64,000 bases of DNA from an uncultured Bacteroidota bacterium (GTDB taxonomy: Bacteria > Bacteroidota > Bacteroidia > Bacteroidales > SZUA-534). Made by a program: the position numbers and the translations under genes. The stretch is from the NCBI GenBank assembly GCA_946414435.1, contig CAMKOM010000010.1, positions 1 through 64,000 of the forward strand. Reading direction: 5' to 3'. Below are positions 26,316-36,021 of the stretch, piece after piece (within the stretch, counting starts at the first letter, position 1; every line of letters starts with the position of its first letter). Below the pieces are notes generated by a model. It saw nothing but the letters and a program-made list of their open reading frames with translations, was not told the DNA's origin and did not search any database.

Positions 26316-26660
26316 CTACCCTTTGTACTTTCCCCGCACAATCAGGTACGAGTTTCGGGTGAGTTCACGCAGTAGGTCGGCGGGGGCGGTGCGGGCATCA
26401 ACGCCAATCCAATGCTTGGGCGAAAGGTTGAACGGGCGGCCAACGCTGTCGTAACGGGCTTTGAGTTCCCCGATGCGGTCGGGCTGGCACTTGAGCGTGA
26501 CAATGCCGTAATTGTCGCAATCAAAAAAAGCGAACATATGGCCGTGCACATAAAACACCAGCACACTCGCGCCGTGTGGGAAAGCCGCAAAAGGCATCTT
26601 CTCCACCACATCAGCGCCAAGCGAAAGACAAAAGTCACGGTATGTCTCAATGTCGAGCAT
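26316..26660 (-). CDS. MmcQ/YjbR family protein
   Basis: The 114-residue protein is a typical MmcQ/YjbR-fold (DUF419) single-domain protein. It has MLDIETYRDFCLSLGAD at the start, a central VFYVHGHMFAFFD, and a C-terminal PKHWIGVDAR...LIVRGKYK. The family has a DNA-binding-like fold but no agreed biochemical role. I chose the start at 26660 because the family begins with this helix; an earlier ATG adds 14 unrelated residues. Confidence 0.85.
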   Translation of the reverse strand: MLDIETYRDFCLSLGADVVEKMPFAAFPHGASVLVFYVHGHMFAFFDCDNYGIVTLKCQPDRIGELKARYDSVGRPFNLSPKHWIGVDARTAPADLLRELTRNSYLIVRGKYKG

Positions 26661-26771
26661 AGCCAAAAATAGACATTTTTCGAGTATGAAAAACACCTGC
26701 AAACTTAGTGTTGAATGGTTACGATATAATTGCCTATTTTGCTACTCAACAAAAGCTTACGCATTATAATG

Positions 26772-28871
26772 TTATTCAATAAACCCCTTCCGTCGAAGCA
26801 GATTCTTCGGGTCGGGTTGGCGGCCACGGAAGTTGACATAGAGCGTCATCGGGTCGTCGGTGAAGCCGCGCTCTAGAATGTTGCGGCGCAGACTGGCGGC
26901 CACTTCGCGGTTGAAGATGTCGCCCGTCTCCTTGAAAGCCGCAAACACATCGGCATCCAAAACAGCCGCCCATGTATAACTGTAATAGCCTGCTTCATAG
27001 CCTGTTGTAAAAATGTGGCTGAAGTTGGTGCTTCGGTAGCGAACGATTATTTGTGGAATCATACCCATACGTTCCATCGAAGCCTTTTCAAATGCTTCTA
27101 CATCAATCGAATCGGTGGTTGTTATCAGATGATAGTCCATATCAAGGATGGTGGCCGACAGCAGTTCTGTCATCACAAAACCTTGATTGAACGTTTTGGC
27201 GCGTTGCAAGCTTGCAATAAGAGAGTCGGGAATTGTTTCACCTGTCAGGTAATGCTTTGCGTATGAGCGCATTACTTCGGGTTCGTAGCACCAGTTTTCC
27301 ATCAGTTGCGAAGGCATCTCAACAAAATCGCGCGGCACATTTGTGCCCGACAAACTTGCGTAAGTGCACTTCGACAGGAATCCGTGCAGCGCATGGCCAA
27401 ACTCGTGGAAAAGGGTCTCCACTTCATCCATCGTCAGCAGCGAAGGCCTGTCGGCAGTGGGTTTGGTGAAGTTGCAGACATTGCAAATCACTGGTCGATG
27501 GTCAACACCATCCTTCACATACTGCTCGTTGATGTTGTTCATCCACGCACCACCGCGTTTTCCAGCACGCGGGAAGTAGTCGCCGTAGAAAATGCCCAGC
27601 AGTGAGCCATCGGCATCCATAACCTTAAACACTTCAACGTCTGGATTATAAACAGGCATCCCTGACAGTTTCTCGAACTTGAGTCCATAGAGTTTCGTAG
27701 CCAAATCGAACACGCCCTGGCGCACATTCTCAAGTTTGAAATATGGCTTCAGCGCTTCTTCGTCGAGATTGTATTTCTCGCGGCGCAGTTTTTCTGCGTA
27801 GAACCACCAGTCCCACGGCTCCAGTTTCTCGCCACGGCCTTCAGCATCCATAAGTTTTTGAAGTTCTGCGGCTTCCTTTTTAGCCTGTGCCAACGACGGT
27901 TCCCAAACCGAAGGCAGGAAATCCATCACATTTTTAGAGTTTTTGGCCATCGATGTCTCGAGAATCATGTCGGCAGGATTGTCAAAACCGAACATTTTCG
28001 CTTTTTCAACACGCAGCCTAACCGTTTGATTGATAACTGATTTATTATCATTTGCGTTGTTATTGTTGCCGCGCATTGTGTAAGCAATGAGCAGCTCCTT
28101 GCGCAGTTGGCGGTTCGTACAATATTGAAGCACAGGGATAAAACTCGATTTCTGCGTTGTGAAGAGCCATTTGCCTGGCTGCCCTGCGGTAGCGGCTTCT
28201 TCGGCAGCAGCATTCTTAACATCTTGCGGCAGACCGTCCAAATCCTGTTCATTGTCAATCCATTTTTGATAGGCGTTGGTTTCGGCCAGAACATTGCCGC
28301 CGAATTTGATGTCGAGCAAGCTCAATTCTTTGTTAATCTCGCGCAGACGGGCTTTCTGCTCATCGGAAAGGTTTGCGCCGCTGCGAACGAAACTCTGATA
28401 TTTCTTTTCAAGTAACCGCATCTGTTCATGATTGAGATTTAGCGAGTCTCGCTTGTCGTAAATGGCTTTGATTCGTTTGAAGAGCGCGGTGTTCAAGCGG
28501 ATATTGTCGGAATGGTCGGTGAGCAAAGGCGAAACATTCTCGGCAATGGCATCCATATCTTTATCAGTATCTGCAGAATATAGATTGAAGAAAACGCGGC
28601 TCACACGGTCGAGCATAGCACCAGAATATTCAAGCGCTTCGATGGTGTTGGCGAAAGTCGGCGGCTCGGAATTGTTCGCAATTGCTTCAATTTCAAGCGA
28701 ATCTTGCCGCATTCCTTCAATAAAGGCAGGCATATAATGTTCGGTTTTAATCTTGTCGAACGGTGGAACTCCGTATGGTGTTGAAAATTCTTCGAAAAAC
28801 GGATTTTGTGTGTCGGCGCACGAAACGGTTAATGCTGACATTGCACTGAATATTAAATATTTGACTTTCAT
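26772..28871 (-). CDS. M3 family oligopeptidase/dipeptidyl carboxypeptidase (lipoprotein)
   Basis: This zinc metallopeptidase (Dcp/PrlC-like) should trim short peptides outside the cytoplasm. The 699-residue protein has a lipoprotein signal (SALTVSCAD; Cys near residue 18), so it is probably in the periplasm or outer membrane. The zinc site HEFGHALH lies near residue 490, and the downstream glutamate sits in MPSQLMENW. The helical N-terminal M3 domain and the late YYSYTWAAVLDAD motif are also present. I chose the ATG at 28871 rather than one 27 codons earlier, because the lipobox then sits in the usual place. It is followed by a DUF419 gene and preceded by the C1 peptidase gene on the same strand, fitting a peptide-fermenting lifestyle. 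Confidence 0.92.
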   Translation of the reverse strand: MKVKYLIFSAMSALTVSCADTQNPFFEEFSTPYGVPPFDKIKTEHYMPAFIEGMRQDSLEIEAIANNSEPPTFANTIEALEYSGAMLDRVSRVFFNLYSADTDKDMDAIAENVSPLLTDHSDNIRLNTALFKRIKAIYDKRDSLNLNHEQMRLLEKKYQSFVRSGANLSDEQKARLREINKELSLLDIKFGGNVLAETNAYQKWIDNEQDLDGLPQDVKNAAAEEAATAGQPGKWLFTTQKSSFIPVLQYCTNRQLRKELLIAYTMRGNNNNANDNKSVINQTVRLRVEKAKMFGFDNPADMILETSMAKNSKNVMDFLPSVWEPSLAQAKKEAAELQKLMDAEGRGEKLEPWDWWFYAEKLRREKYNLDEEALKPYFKLENVRQGVFDLATKLYGLKFEKLSGMPVYNPDVEVFKVMDADGSLLGIFYGDYFPRAGKRGGAWMNNINEQYVKDGVDHRPVICNVCNFTKPTADRPSLLTMDEVETLFHEFGHALHGFLSKCTYASLSGTNVPRDFVEMPSQLMENWCYEPEVMRSYAKHYLTGETIPDSLIASLQRAKTFNQGFVMTELLSATILDMDYHLITTTDSIDVEAFEKASMERMGMIPQIIVRYRSTNFSHIFTTGYEAGYYSYTWAAVLDADVFAAFKETGDIFNREVAASLRRNILERGFTDDPMTLYVNFRGRQPDPKNLLRRKGFIE

Positions 28872-29005
28872 TTTGTTATTAAATATTGACAACCGAAAGG
28901 TAGTTTTTTTGTAAATGTTTAGTGAACAGAAATTAAATAAAGTGTTGTGCAAAGTTTGCGAACTTCACTATAAATTGTCCAACAACCTTATCTAACCCCT
29001 AAAAC

Positions 29006-30400
29006 TTACTCCTCCTCCGCAAACATCGGGTCCCAAGCGGGCAAGCGTACAGGTTTTTGTTTCAAGACGTTAAGAATTTCTTGCGAGCAGTATTTGCGGT
29101 TCACCACCACGCGGAACATATACTCGCAGAACCACTCGTCGGTCATAATCAAGTGCCCCTGGTGGCCGTTGCTGGCGCCCCAACTGTTCTGCACCTTCCA
29201 TTTTATGGGCTTTCCGTCGGTGTTGAGGTCTACAGCCACAAGCGTCATTGCGTGGCTCGAGCCGCTGTCGAAGGTGAGGATGCGCTGGCGCTTGTCCATT
29301 GCGAAAGTGGTGCCCAAGAGGCTGCCGTAGTCATAGTTGTTCAGGTCGAGGATGCCGTTTTTGCGGTTGAGGCATTTGGCCACATCGCAGCTGAAATACA
29401 TAGCCGCGCTGTCCTTCAGACTGGCAATGGCGGCCTGCTTCAAATCATCGATATCCAGATTGACATACAGCCAGTTGTGACCATCATAAAGGTGGCGGTC
29501 GCAGTCAATCTCGTAAACCTGGTTGTACGGACGGCTGGGGTCGTTCATCAGCATTACATAGTCGGCGTACAAATCCTCGTCGCCGCAGATTTCGCGGTAG
29601 AACTCAAGCGGGGTGTAGGTTTTCGGTGTCCCGATAGTCTTTCCGTTGGCGTCTTTGGGCGCCCAAGTGAACTGGCTCACCGGCTCGCCGTATGCCAGCA
29701 CAAGCATCCGATAGATGGTTTTAAGTTGCTCAACCTTAAGTTGTTCCAACTCTTTCTGTTTGGCGCCGGCTTCGGCTTTTTCGCGCAAAGCAATGCCGAA
29801 CTCTCGCAGTTTGCGTTTCAGCACGCCGTCAATTTCCGATGTGTTGTCACTGTTGTATGTCTCTGCCATAACATCCTGAGGCACAAGACCGTATTTCGTA
29901 ACAAGGTCGGCCACTCCGGTGTAGGTGCCGCCGTCGCTGAGCGGATTCTGGAACAGCCAGCGCACCATCTGGTCGTCGATGGGCTTGGTGCGAGTGTCAA
30001 TTATGCACTGAAGAAACAGATTGCATTTCTCCAACTGGTCGTAGAAGAACATATGTATCTGGCTGAAAAAGAAATTTTTTATACCGTATTTATTCATCGC
30101 TTTGGCGCGAAGGACATTGACACCCGTAAATAGCCAGCACCGGCCGCTGCTTTTCTGGTCGCTGATACCCGAATAAGGAACCTCAACGCTGAAATATGTG
30201 TCGGGCGTAGCGGTGTTCTCGCGGTTCAATGCCAGCGATTTGAGCGAATTGGCACTTATTGCATTGCGTAAAGCCTTGTCGGTCACAGTGTTCTGATAGC
30301 TCTTTTGCAATTCGTTCATCACCTGAGGAGTAATTGTCGATTGCGCCTGTATGGCCGCAGGAAGCATCGCCAAAACCGAAAAAACGAGTAGATATTTCAT
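29006..30400 (-). CDS. C1 family aminopeptidase (bleomycin hydrolase/PepC type)
   Basis: This cysteine peptidase of the bleomycin-hydrolase family removes N-terminal amino acids from peptides. The 464-residue protein has a signal peptide (MKYLLVFSVLAMLPAAIQAQ), so it works outside the cytoplasm, unlike classical PepC. The catalytic triad is present: C88 in SGRCWLF, H383 in SSHAMTL and N405 in QNSWG. A long insertion between the halves (KAEAGAKQKELEQLKVEQLK) is usual for Bacteroidetes members. It is divergent from the NA37 gene and lies upstream of the M3 peptidase gene on the same strand, with about 135 bases between them. Confidence 0.93.
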   Translation of the reverse strand: MKYLLVFSVLAMLPAAIQAQSTITPQVMNELQKSYQNTVTDKALRNAISANSLKSLALNRENTATPDTYFSVEVPYSGISDQKSSGRCWLFTGVNVLRAKAMNKYGIKNFFFSQIHMFFYDQLEKCNLFLQCIIDTRTKPIDDQMVRWLFQNPLSDGGTYTGVADLVTKYGLVPQDVMAETYNSDNTSEIDGVLKRKLREFGIALREKAEAGAKQKELEQLKVEQLKTIYRMLVLAYGEPVSQFTWAPKDANGKTIGTPKTYTPLEFYREICGDEDLYADYVMLMNDPSRPYNQVYEIDCDRHLYDGHNWLYVNLDIDDLKQAAIASLKDSAAMYFSCDVAKCLNRKNGILDLNNYDYGSLLGTTFAMDKRQRILTFDSGSSHAMTLVAVDLNTDGKPIKWKVQNSWGASNGHQGHLIMTDEWFCEYMFRVVVNRKYCSQEILNVLKQKPVRLPAWDPMFAEEE

Positions 30401-30521
30401 TATCTGTCTAATTTATTGATGTTTAAGATTGACAAATCCGCCTTTGACAACCGGCGGGGATATGCGGTAAATGTAATGCGTTTTTCGTTTGTCGGCAACT
30501 TTACATTTTTCTCTCTTTTGC

Positions 30522-30529
30522 TACATTTG
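30522..30529 (+). promoter_or_regulatory. -7 element of the NA37 gene
   Basis: TACATTTG, an exact TAnnTTTG match, lies 19 bases before the start at 30549, so the transcript leader would be only about 12 bases long. Confidence 0.55.
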
Positions 30530-30548
30530 CGAACTAAAAACAAATGTT

Positions 30549-31595
30549 ATGCTCGATTATAGCGAAGTTACACTGAATCAGATTGTTGTGCACAACATCG
30601 GCAGCCGCGCCGAAGAACAGGGCGTGCAGCTATCGAAAGCACCGACACAAATCTTCGACGAGACAGCCGAAGACATTCTGAAGACATATTTCCTGTCGCA
30701 TTTCAAAACCGAATATTTCTATCAGTTTGTGGATAACGAAGATTTACAGCAAAATGCGGTTTACGACTGCGTCAGCAAGGTGTTCGACGACAATGCGCAG
30801 TTCTATCAGCAATCCACCAACATAGCCTGGCATCTGTACGAGAAATCGAACCACCCAAATATCAAGACTGGCGAGTTCTATATGGTCTATTTCAGTGGTA
30901 TTCTGATAGATGGCGTGGCTGCTGATGCCATCGGAATCTTCAAATCGGAAAACAAGGACACATATATAAAAGTGTGCCAGCAAGGCGACAGTTATGGTGT
31001 TGAATACGAAAACGGCATCAATATCAAGAAGTTGGACAAAGGCTGTCTGATTCTGAACAACGAACGCGAGACGGGCTACCAGGTGGCTATTGTCGACAGC
31101 ACTAACCGCGGCGACGAGGCAATGTACTGGCGCGAGAGTTTCCTGAACGTGATGCCGCGCGAGAACGAGTACTATCAAACCAACCAGTTGTTCGACATCT
31201 GCAAGAATTTCAGCCACGACATGCTCACATCGCAAAACAAAGTTGACAAGGCCGACCAGGTGACGTTTATGAAGCGCGCCGAGCAGTTCTTCAACACCAA
31301 CGACTTTTTCGACAGCGAGCAGTTTAAGAACGATGTTATTGGCAACGAGCAGGTTAGCGCGGCGTTTGAAGACTACAAGCGCAAGTTTGAAAACCAGAAG
31401 ATGCTCTCACCCATCGACCAGTTCGAGATTTCGGGCGAAGCAGTCAAACGCGGCAAGAAATACTTCCGCAGCGTGATTAAACTCGACAAGAATTTCCACA
31501 TATACGTCCACTCCAACCCCGACTACATTGAGAAAGGGTTTGACGAACACAAAGGTTTGAAATTCTATAAGTTATTCTTCAGCAACGAGGAATAA
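30549..31595 (+). CDS. Nucleoid-associated protein (NA37/YejK family)
   Basis: The 348-residue protein has the features of the 37-kDa nucleoid-associated family: an N-terminal VHNIGS motif, a helical DNA/RNA-binding-like core, and a C-terminal YFRSVIKLDKNFHIYVHSN segment. Members bind the bacterial chromosome, but their exact role is poorly known. I chose the ATG at 30549 because a -7 promoter element ends just 19 bases upstream and would fall inside any longer gene. It is divergent from the C1 peptidase gene. Confidence 0.9.
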   Translation: MLDYSEVTLNQIVVHNIGSRAEEQGVQLSKAPTQIFDETAEDILKTYFLSHFKTEYFYQFVDNEDLQQNAVYDCVSKVFDDNAQFYQQSTNIAWHLYEKSNHPNIKTGEFYMVYFSGILIDGVAADAIGIFKSENKDTYIKVCQQGDSYGVEYENGINIKKLDKGCLILNNERETGYQVAIVDSTNRGDEAMYWRESFLNVMPRENEYYQTNQLFDICKNFSHDMLTSQNKVDKADQVTFMKRAEQFFNTNDFFDSEQFKNDVIGNEQVSAAFEDYKRKFENQKMLSPIDQFEISGEAVKRGKKYFRSVIKLDKNFHIYVHSNPDYIEKGFDEHKGLKFYKLFFSNEE

Positions 31596-31599
31596 ATAA

Positions 31600-31770
31600 T
31601 GGTATTGGGTGTTAGGTGTTTGGTATTAGTGGATTTATAATTACGAGTTACGAATTACGAGTTACGAACAAGAATCATTACACCTTAAACCTTACACTTT
31701 ATTCAACCTTTTAAACTCTAAACTTCCAAACTTAAAACTTCTAAAACTTAAAACTTAAAACTCATACAAT
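31600..31770. repeat. Degenerate short tandem repeats in a gene spacer
   Basis: The spacer holds GGTGTTAGGTGTTTGG, then ACGAGTTACGAATTACGAGTTACG-like units near 31645, then a run of TAAACTC/AAACTT-type units (about 31690-31760). Similar runs occur at 38.6, 58.4, 60.2 and 62.4 kb. No gene or clear promoter is seen. Confidence 0.7.
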
Positions 31771-31771
31771 T

Positions 31772-32059
31772 ATGGCAAGCAAAAGACAACTTAAAGGCGA
31801 CATCACTTTCATTGTCAAAGAGATGGTTAGCGAATGTATTGCATACACAATGATGGTTCCGAACGTTGACATCAAGGCCACCGAGGACCTGATAAACGAC
31901 ATTCTGGATTATTATGGCAAGGCTCTGGCCGACATCAACGCCGCACGCAAGGCCGTAGCAGGCGAGCGCGGCGACAACCTGAAAGCCATCCGCAACGACG
32001 CCCGTCAGAAGGCGGCAGAATTCGTTGGCCGTATGGCAAAACTCAGCGAGAGCAAATAA
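31772..32059 (+). CDS. Small conserved hypothetical protein
   Basis: The 95-residue protein is helical, with a hydrophobic core early ([18 protein letters not shown]) and a charged C-terminal half ([20 protein letters not shown]). It has no signal peptide, membrane segment or metal-binding motif. I do not recognise a family; proteins like this are seen in other Bacteroidales (from memory). It is directly upstream of thrS, but the thrS promoter lies between them, so the link may be only partial. Confidence 0.75.
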   Translation: MASKRQLKGDITFIVKEMVSECIAYTMMVPNVDIKATEDLINDILDYYGKALADINAARKAVAGERGDNLKAIRNDARQKAAEFVGRMAKLSESK

Positions 32060-32071
32060 AAAAGAAAACTA

Positions 32072-32102
32072 TTGGCAAAACGGAACACAAATAGTACCTT
32101 TG
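32072..32102 (+). promoter_or_regulatory. Promoter of the thrS-infC-rpmI-rplT operon
   Basis: TACCTTTG at 32095-32102 matches the -7 TAnnTTTG; TTGG at 32072-32075 serves as a -33 element after a 19-base spacer, the optimal length in Bacteroidetes. The thrS start is 27 bases further on. Confidence 0.65.
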
Positions 32103-32129
32103 CCGACCATTTTTAGTGGACGTATTATT

Positions 32130-34070
<1,941 letters not shown>

Positions 34071-34088
34071 TTATAGGAGATTCAAACT

Positions 34089-34640
34089 ATTATCGAGAAC
34101 AAGCCACAACGGAAGCCGGCATCGGACGACAAGGCTTCCAACAGGATTAACGAAGAAATCATCGCACCACGCGTGCGTTTGGTTGGCGACAATGTGGAGC
34201 AAGGCATCTACAGCATCCGCGACGCAATGAAAATTGCCGACGAGTTGGGTGTCGATTTGGTTGAAATATCGCCCAACGCCGACCCTCCGGTCTGCAAGGC
34301 GATTGACTACAGCAAGTTTCTCTATGCTTTGAAAAAGAAGCAGAAAGAAATGAAAGCCAATGCTTCGAAAGTTGTAATCAAGGTTATCCGCTTCGGACCG
34401 CAGACTGACGAGCACGACTTCAATTTCAAGAAAAACCACGCCATCAAGTTCCTTGAGGAGGGCGCAAAGGTGAAGGTTTACGTGTTCTTCAAAGGCCGCT
34501 CAATCCTGTTCAAAGACCAAGGCGAACTTGTTCTGCTGCGGTTGGCCAACGAGCTCGAGGACTACGGAAAAGTCGAGCAACTGCCTACTCTCGAGGGCAA
34601 ACGAATGATAATGACTATTGTACCGAAAAAGAAAAAATAA
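34089..34640 (+). CDS. infC: Translation initiation factor IF-3 (ATT start codon)
   Basis: IF-3 binds the 30S subunit and rejects wrong start codons. The 183-residue protein has both domains: the N-terminal part ([17 protein letters not shown]) and the C-terminal part ([11 protein letters not shown] and [11 protein letters not shown]). The in-frame stop is at 34074-34076, and no ATG, GTG or TTG occurs before the GTG at 34173, which would cut off the conserved NRINEEI segment. The start is therefore ATT at 34089 (or ATC at 34092), with a rare Shine-Dalgarno (TAGGAGA, 34074-34080) about 9 bases upstream. A non-standard start codon is the known self-control device of infC: IF-3 discriminates against it when abundant. 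Confidence 0.9.
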   Translation: MIENKPQRKPASDDKASNRINEEIIAPRVRLVGDNVEQGIYSIRDAMKIADELGVDLVEISPNADPPVCKAIDYSKFLYALKKKQKEMKANASKVVIKVIRFGPQTDEHDFNFKKNHAIKFLEEGAKVKVYVFFKGRSILFKDQGELVLLRLANELEDYGKVEQLPTLEGKRMIMTIVPKKKK

Positions 34641-34659
34641 ATTTAAATTTTGTACAGTT

Positions 34660-34857
34660 ATGCCTAAAATGAAAACCAATTCCGGCGCAAAGAAAAGATT
34701 CGTGCTTACAGGCACCGGAAAAATCAAAAGAAAACACGCTTACAAAAGCCACATCCTGACCAAGAAAGGGACAAAGCAGAAGCGTAACCTGACTTATTTC
34801 ACAACCGTTGACAAGGCTGATGTTAAGAACATCAAACTTTGCCTGGCAATGAAATAA
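34660..34857 (+). CDS. rpmI: 50S ribosomal protein L35
   Basis: L35 is a small basic protein of the large subunit. The 65-residue protein has the family pattern [14 protein letters not shown] and [14 protein letters not shown]. The start at 34660 is the family standard; an open frame from 34618 is just upstream read-through of infC sequence. It lies 19 bases after infC and upstream of rplT, and is translated without a visible Shine-Dalgarno. Confidence 0.96.
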   Translation: MPKMKTNSGAKKRFVLTGTGKIKRKHAYKSHILTKKGTKQKRNLTYFTTVDKADVKNIKLCLAMK

Positions 34858-34912
34858 GCCGAAAAAGAAATTAAATTTTAATTGTTTAACCGCGAATGTA
34901 TTAGCTGTCGAA

Positions 34913-34932
34913 GTTTCCTAAAGGAGAGGAAC
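34913..34932 (+). promoter_or_regulatory. Hairpin in the rpmI-rplT spacer
   Basis: GTTTCCT (34913-34919) and AGGAAC (34927-34932) can pair with one bulge around the loop AAAGGAG, 27 bases before rplT. The spacer of 102 bases is long for a ribosomal operon. In other bacteria L20 represses this operon by binding an RNA structure here; whether this hairpin does so is inference. Confidence 0.35.
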
Positions 34933-34959
34933 GCTAACCATTCCTAAAATCGTAAAATT

Positions 34960-35304
34960 ATGCCGCGTTCAGTAAATCACGTAGCTTCAAGAGCAAGAAG
35001 GAAGAAAATTTTAAAACAAACCAAAGGTAATTTCCTTGGCCGCGCCAATGTGTGGACCGTTGCCAAAAACACCTTTGAAAAAGGCCAACAATACGCCTAT
35101 CGCGACCGCCGCAACAAGAAACGCTCATTCCGCGCTTTGTGGATTCAGCGTATCAATGCTGGCGCCCGCCAATTTGGGTTGTCATACTCAGAACTTATTG
35201 GCAAACTGGCGAAAGCAAATGTTGAAATCAACCGCAAAGTCCTTGCCGACCTTGCAATGAACCAACCAAAGGCTTTCGAAGCCGTTGTTAATTCGGTAAA
35301 ATAA
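34960..35304 (+). CDS. rplT: 50S ribosomal protein L20
   Basis: L20 is an early-assembly protein of the large subunit and in several bacteria the repressor of its own operon. The 114-residue protein is full length with the family motifs [35 protein letters not shown] and GLSYS. It closes the thrS operon and is followed at once by a strong terminator. Confidence 0.97.
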   Translation: MPRSVNHVASRARRKKILKQTKGNFLGRANVWTVAKNTFEKGQQYAYRDRRNKKRSFRALWIQRINAGARQFGLSYSELIGKLAKANVEINRKVLADLAMNQPKAFEAVVNSVK

Positions 35305-35333
35305 ATTAAGATTCCTTTTTACGGTACAATATG

Positions 35334-35364
35334 AAAGCCGTTCCCGATGGGAACGGCTTTTTTT
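35334..35364 (+). terminator. Terminator of the thrS-rplT operon
   Basis: A perfect 12 bp stem, AAAGCCGTTCCC (35334-35345) with GGGAACGGCTTT (35349-35360), a 3-base loop and a T-run. The A-run before it may also let it stop the convergent TetR operon. Confidence 0.9.
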
Positions 35365-35380
35365 ATTGTAAATAAGATGC

Positions 35381-36004
35381 CTACAATCTCATACCATTTA
35401 TTACCAATTGGATAATCTCTTCTTTGCGATTGTTGATAAATTCTGTTTTTTCGGCTTCGGTTGAGCCCGACAAATCGCTGTAGATGGGCAGCACAACAAA
35501 GTTGAACACAGTGAGCGACACAATGTCGAGCACAAAATCAACGGTGCTAACCTGACGGATGGTTCCCTTCCGCACCTCGGCCTGTACCACGCTGTCAATC
35601 AGTCCGAAGACATTGTTGCGCAATGTGTTCTGCATAAAGTATTTGTAGGCCGACTGCAACCGTTCCTTGTTGCATAGCAACTCGTTGATGACGAAAAACG
35701 GCAGGCGAGAGTTGGCTGTCAGGAAATCGAAATAGGCGCCGATGGTGCTGCGAAGTTTGTCGGGAAAATCCGCATTTTGCTCAAGCAACGGCTCCTGCAA
35801 GGTTGTCAGAATGGTCTCCACCTTGCCGTTGAAAACCTGCAGGAAAAGATTCTCCTTGGTGCGGAAATAGTAGTGCACAAGCGCCTGATTGCACCCTACC
35901 CGACGCGCGATGTCAGTTGTTGATGTGCCTGCGAAACCTTTCTCAAGAAAAAGGTCTTCGGCCGCCATCAGTATCTCATTTTCAAGATTTTGCTCCTTGC
36001 TCAT
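35381..36004 (-). CDS. TetR/AcrR family regulator
   Basis: The 207-residue protein has the TetR DNA-binding domain at residues 8-55 (AAEDLFLEKGFAGTSTTDIA and HYYFRTKENLF) and a helical ligand-binding domain behind it. Its start is 17 bases beyond the stop of the dehydratase-like gene on the same strand. It is therefore the last gene of a unit with the activase/dehydratase pair and probably controls it (inference). The ligand may be an acyl-CoA or fatty acid. Confidence 0.9.
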   Translation of the reverse strand: MSKEQNLENEILMAAEDLFLEKGFAGTSTTDIARRVGCNQALVHYYFRTKENLFLQVFNGKVETILTTLQEPLLEQNADFPDKLRSTIGAYFDFLTANSRLPFFVINELLCNKERLQSAYKYFMQNTLRNNVFGLIDSVVQAEVRKGTIRQVSTVDFVLDIVSLTVFNFVVLPIYSDLSGSTEAEKTEFINNRKEEIIQLVINGMRL

Positions 36005-36021
36005 CGTTGCGTTCTTTAGGT

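Noticed and set aside
29057..30133. 358-residue open frame on the plus strand opposite the C1 peptidase gene
   Set aside because: It has no recognisable motif. The opposite strand has a signal peptide and all three catalytic residues in place.
31600..31770. CRISPR-like array
   Set aside because: Units are 7-mers and imperfect, with no regular spacers and no cas genes.
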